Shown here in pieces: positions 63,372 to 64,000 of a stretch of 64,000 nucleotides of DNA (position 1 is the first letter of the stretch; every line of letters begins with the position of its first letter). Made by a program: the position numbers and the translations under genes. The notes beneath the pieces are model-generated. The model was not told where the DNA came from and did no database searches. It saw only the letters and a program-made list of their open reading frames with translations. The stretch comes from Paramacrobiotus metropolitanus (taxonomy: Eukaryota; Tardigrada; Eutardigrada; Parachela; Macrobiotidae): positions 2,976,001-3,040,000 of the forward strand of contig NW_026570226.1 in assembly GCF_019649055.1 (NCBI RefSeq), written 5' to 3'.

Positions 63372-63655
63372 ATTCAGGACTTATCCATACCATCGGACAC
63401 ATGCTGATTTGCGTCAACCGCATCTTCGCCATCGTCACGCCGATTTTATATAAACGCTATCATACCAAAAAACTAGCGTACTGGATTTCCAGTTTACTCA
63501 TTCTTGCGGCGATTATAATCACCATTCCCGGTGTGGTGATGGACGCGCAGTTATACCGCACCCCAATGGCGGATAACCGCTGCTCCATGATGTTCGCATC
63601 CGCGTCAATGCAGCTGTGGTCCACGGTGTACGGAGCGTTGTTCTATAATAGACCA
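63372..63655 (+). pseudogene. Middle fragment of a GPCR gene (copy of the 46877 gene)
   Basis: Nearly identical to positions about 47195-47452 of the intact receptor: helix 3 end (MLICVNRIFAIVTP), helix 4 (YWISSLLILAAI) and loop 2 (DNRCSMMFAS). Similarity begins abruptly at atcggacacatgctg and ends at ttctataatag, where unrelated sequence follows. It lacks helices 1, 2, 6 and 7, so it cannot make a receptor. The open frame running through it is inherited, not evidence of function. Confidence 0.85.
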
Positions 63656-63737
63656 GATGCGCATAGGCGCTTCGGGGACTTACAACGTTTTTCACCCTTT
63701 ACATACAGACATCGAACGCAAAACCGGCCCGCGCTCA

Positions 63738-64000
63738 AGCTCTGACTCTGACTCAGACTCTGACCGCTCAAACTCTGACTCTGACTACTCAAGGTCTGGC
63801 TCTGACTCTGACTGAATAACCTAAGAATAACTTAGGAAACCTAAGAAACCTAAGAAACCTAAGAAACCTAAGAAACCTAAGAAAACCTAAGAAACCTAAG
63901 AAACCTAAGAAAACTAAGAAACCTGAGAAATCTAAGAAACCTATTAAGAAACCTAAGGAACCTTCAGAGTCAGAGTCAGACTTTGAGCGGTCAGAGTCAG
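63738..64000. repeat. Simple repeats in inverted arrangement at window end
   Basis: ctctgactctgac units (63738-63815) are followed by an aagaaacctaagaaacct array (63820-63960) and then cagagtcagagtcag units, the reverse complement of the first block. gactctgaccgctcaaa pairs with tttgagcggtcagagtc, so the whole could fold into a long hairpin. The right end is cut by the window. Confidence 0.8.

Noticed and set aside
1-64000. CRISPR array or bacterial operon
   Set aside because: Repeats here are palindromic clusters, LTRs or microsatellites without regular unique spacers, and genes have spliceosomal introns.
1-64000. tRNA or rRNA genes
   Set aside because: No cloverleaf with A and B boxes or rRNA-like conserved blocks was seen on either strand by eye; a covariance-model scan would be needed to be certain.

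Overview
The window is animal nuclear DNA: genes are split by spliceosomal introns (GT-AG, 80 bases to 3 kb), intergenic sequence is AT-rich, and receptors have the seven-helix rhodopsin layout. Divergent GPCR duplicates, fungal-like secreted flavoenzymes and a phage-type tail-collar domain in an intron-containing gene would suit a tardigrade. That placement is inference and was not tested.

Left third (1-21.3 kb): three paralogous secreted berberine-bridge-type FAD oxidases (two on the minus strand at 291-5913 and 8442-10958, one on the plus strand at 14189-16245), a two-exon GPCR (12313-13745), and a decayed protein kinase-kelch gene (16894-19310, minus). Intron 1 of the first oxidase holds a 1.2 kb fold-back element.

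Centre (21350-45057): one 23.7 kb Ty3/gypsy-type LTR retrotransposon, the main discovery here. It has identical 369 bp LTRs, a perfect 4 bp target duplication (ctgg), a primer-binding site touching the 5' LTR, and seven long uninterrupted ORFs. In order these are a coiled-coil Gag N-part, Gag capsid/zinc knuckle, a protease polyprotein, RT-RNase H-integrase, and three large proteins (763, 1057 and 989 aa) with no family I recognise. The layout suggests heavy use of recoding. ORF1 and ORF2 are separated by one in-frame TAA. ORF2 and ORF3 are joined by a textbook -1 frameshift site (GGGAAAC, 5-nt spacer, 12 bp stem, H-type pseudoknot). ORF3 and pol are cut apart by a repeat that places TGA in all three frames. 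ORF5 and ORF6 share a frame across one TAG. Catalytic residues are intact, so it is probably a recent and autonomous insertion.

Right third (45-64 kb): an intact single-exon GPCR (46877-47839) with two broken partial copies (48.4 kb and 63.4 kb), a decayed PIF/Harbinger pair (transposase and Myb-like gene, tail to tail), a hAT-type MITE with 16 bp TIRs, two inverted clusters of a GCGGCAAAATAGC repeat 6 kb apart, another fold-back, and a minus-strand secreted gene ending in a tail-collar domain (60090-62516) that carries an apparent frameshift. The window ends in simple repeats.

Protein families were assigned by reading motifs; no database search was run.
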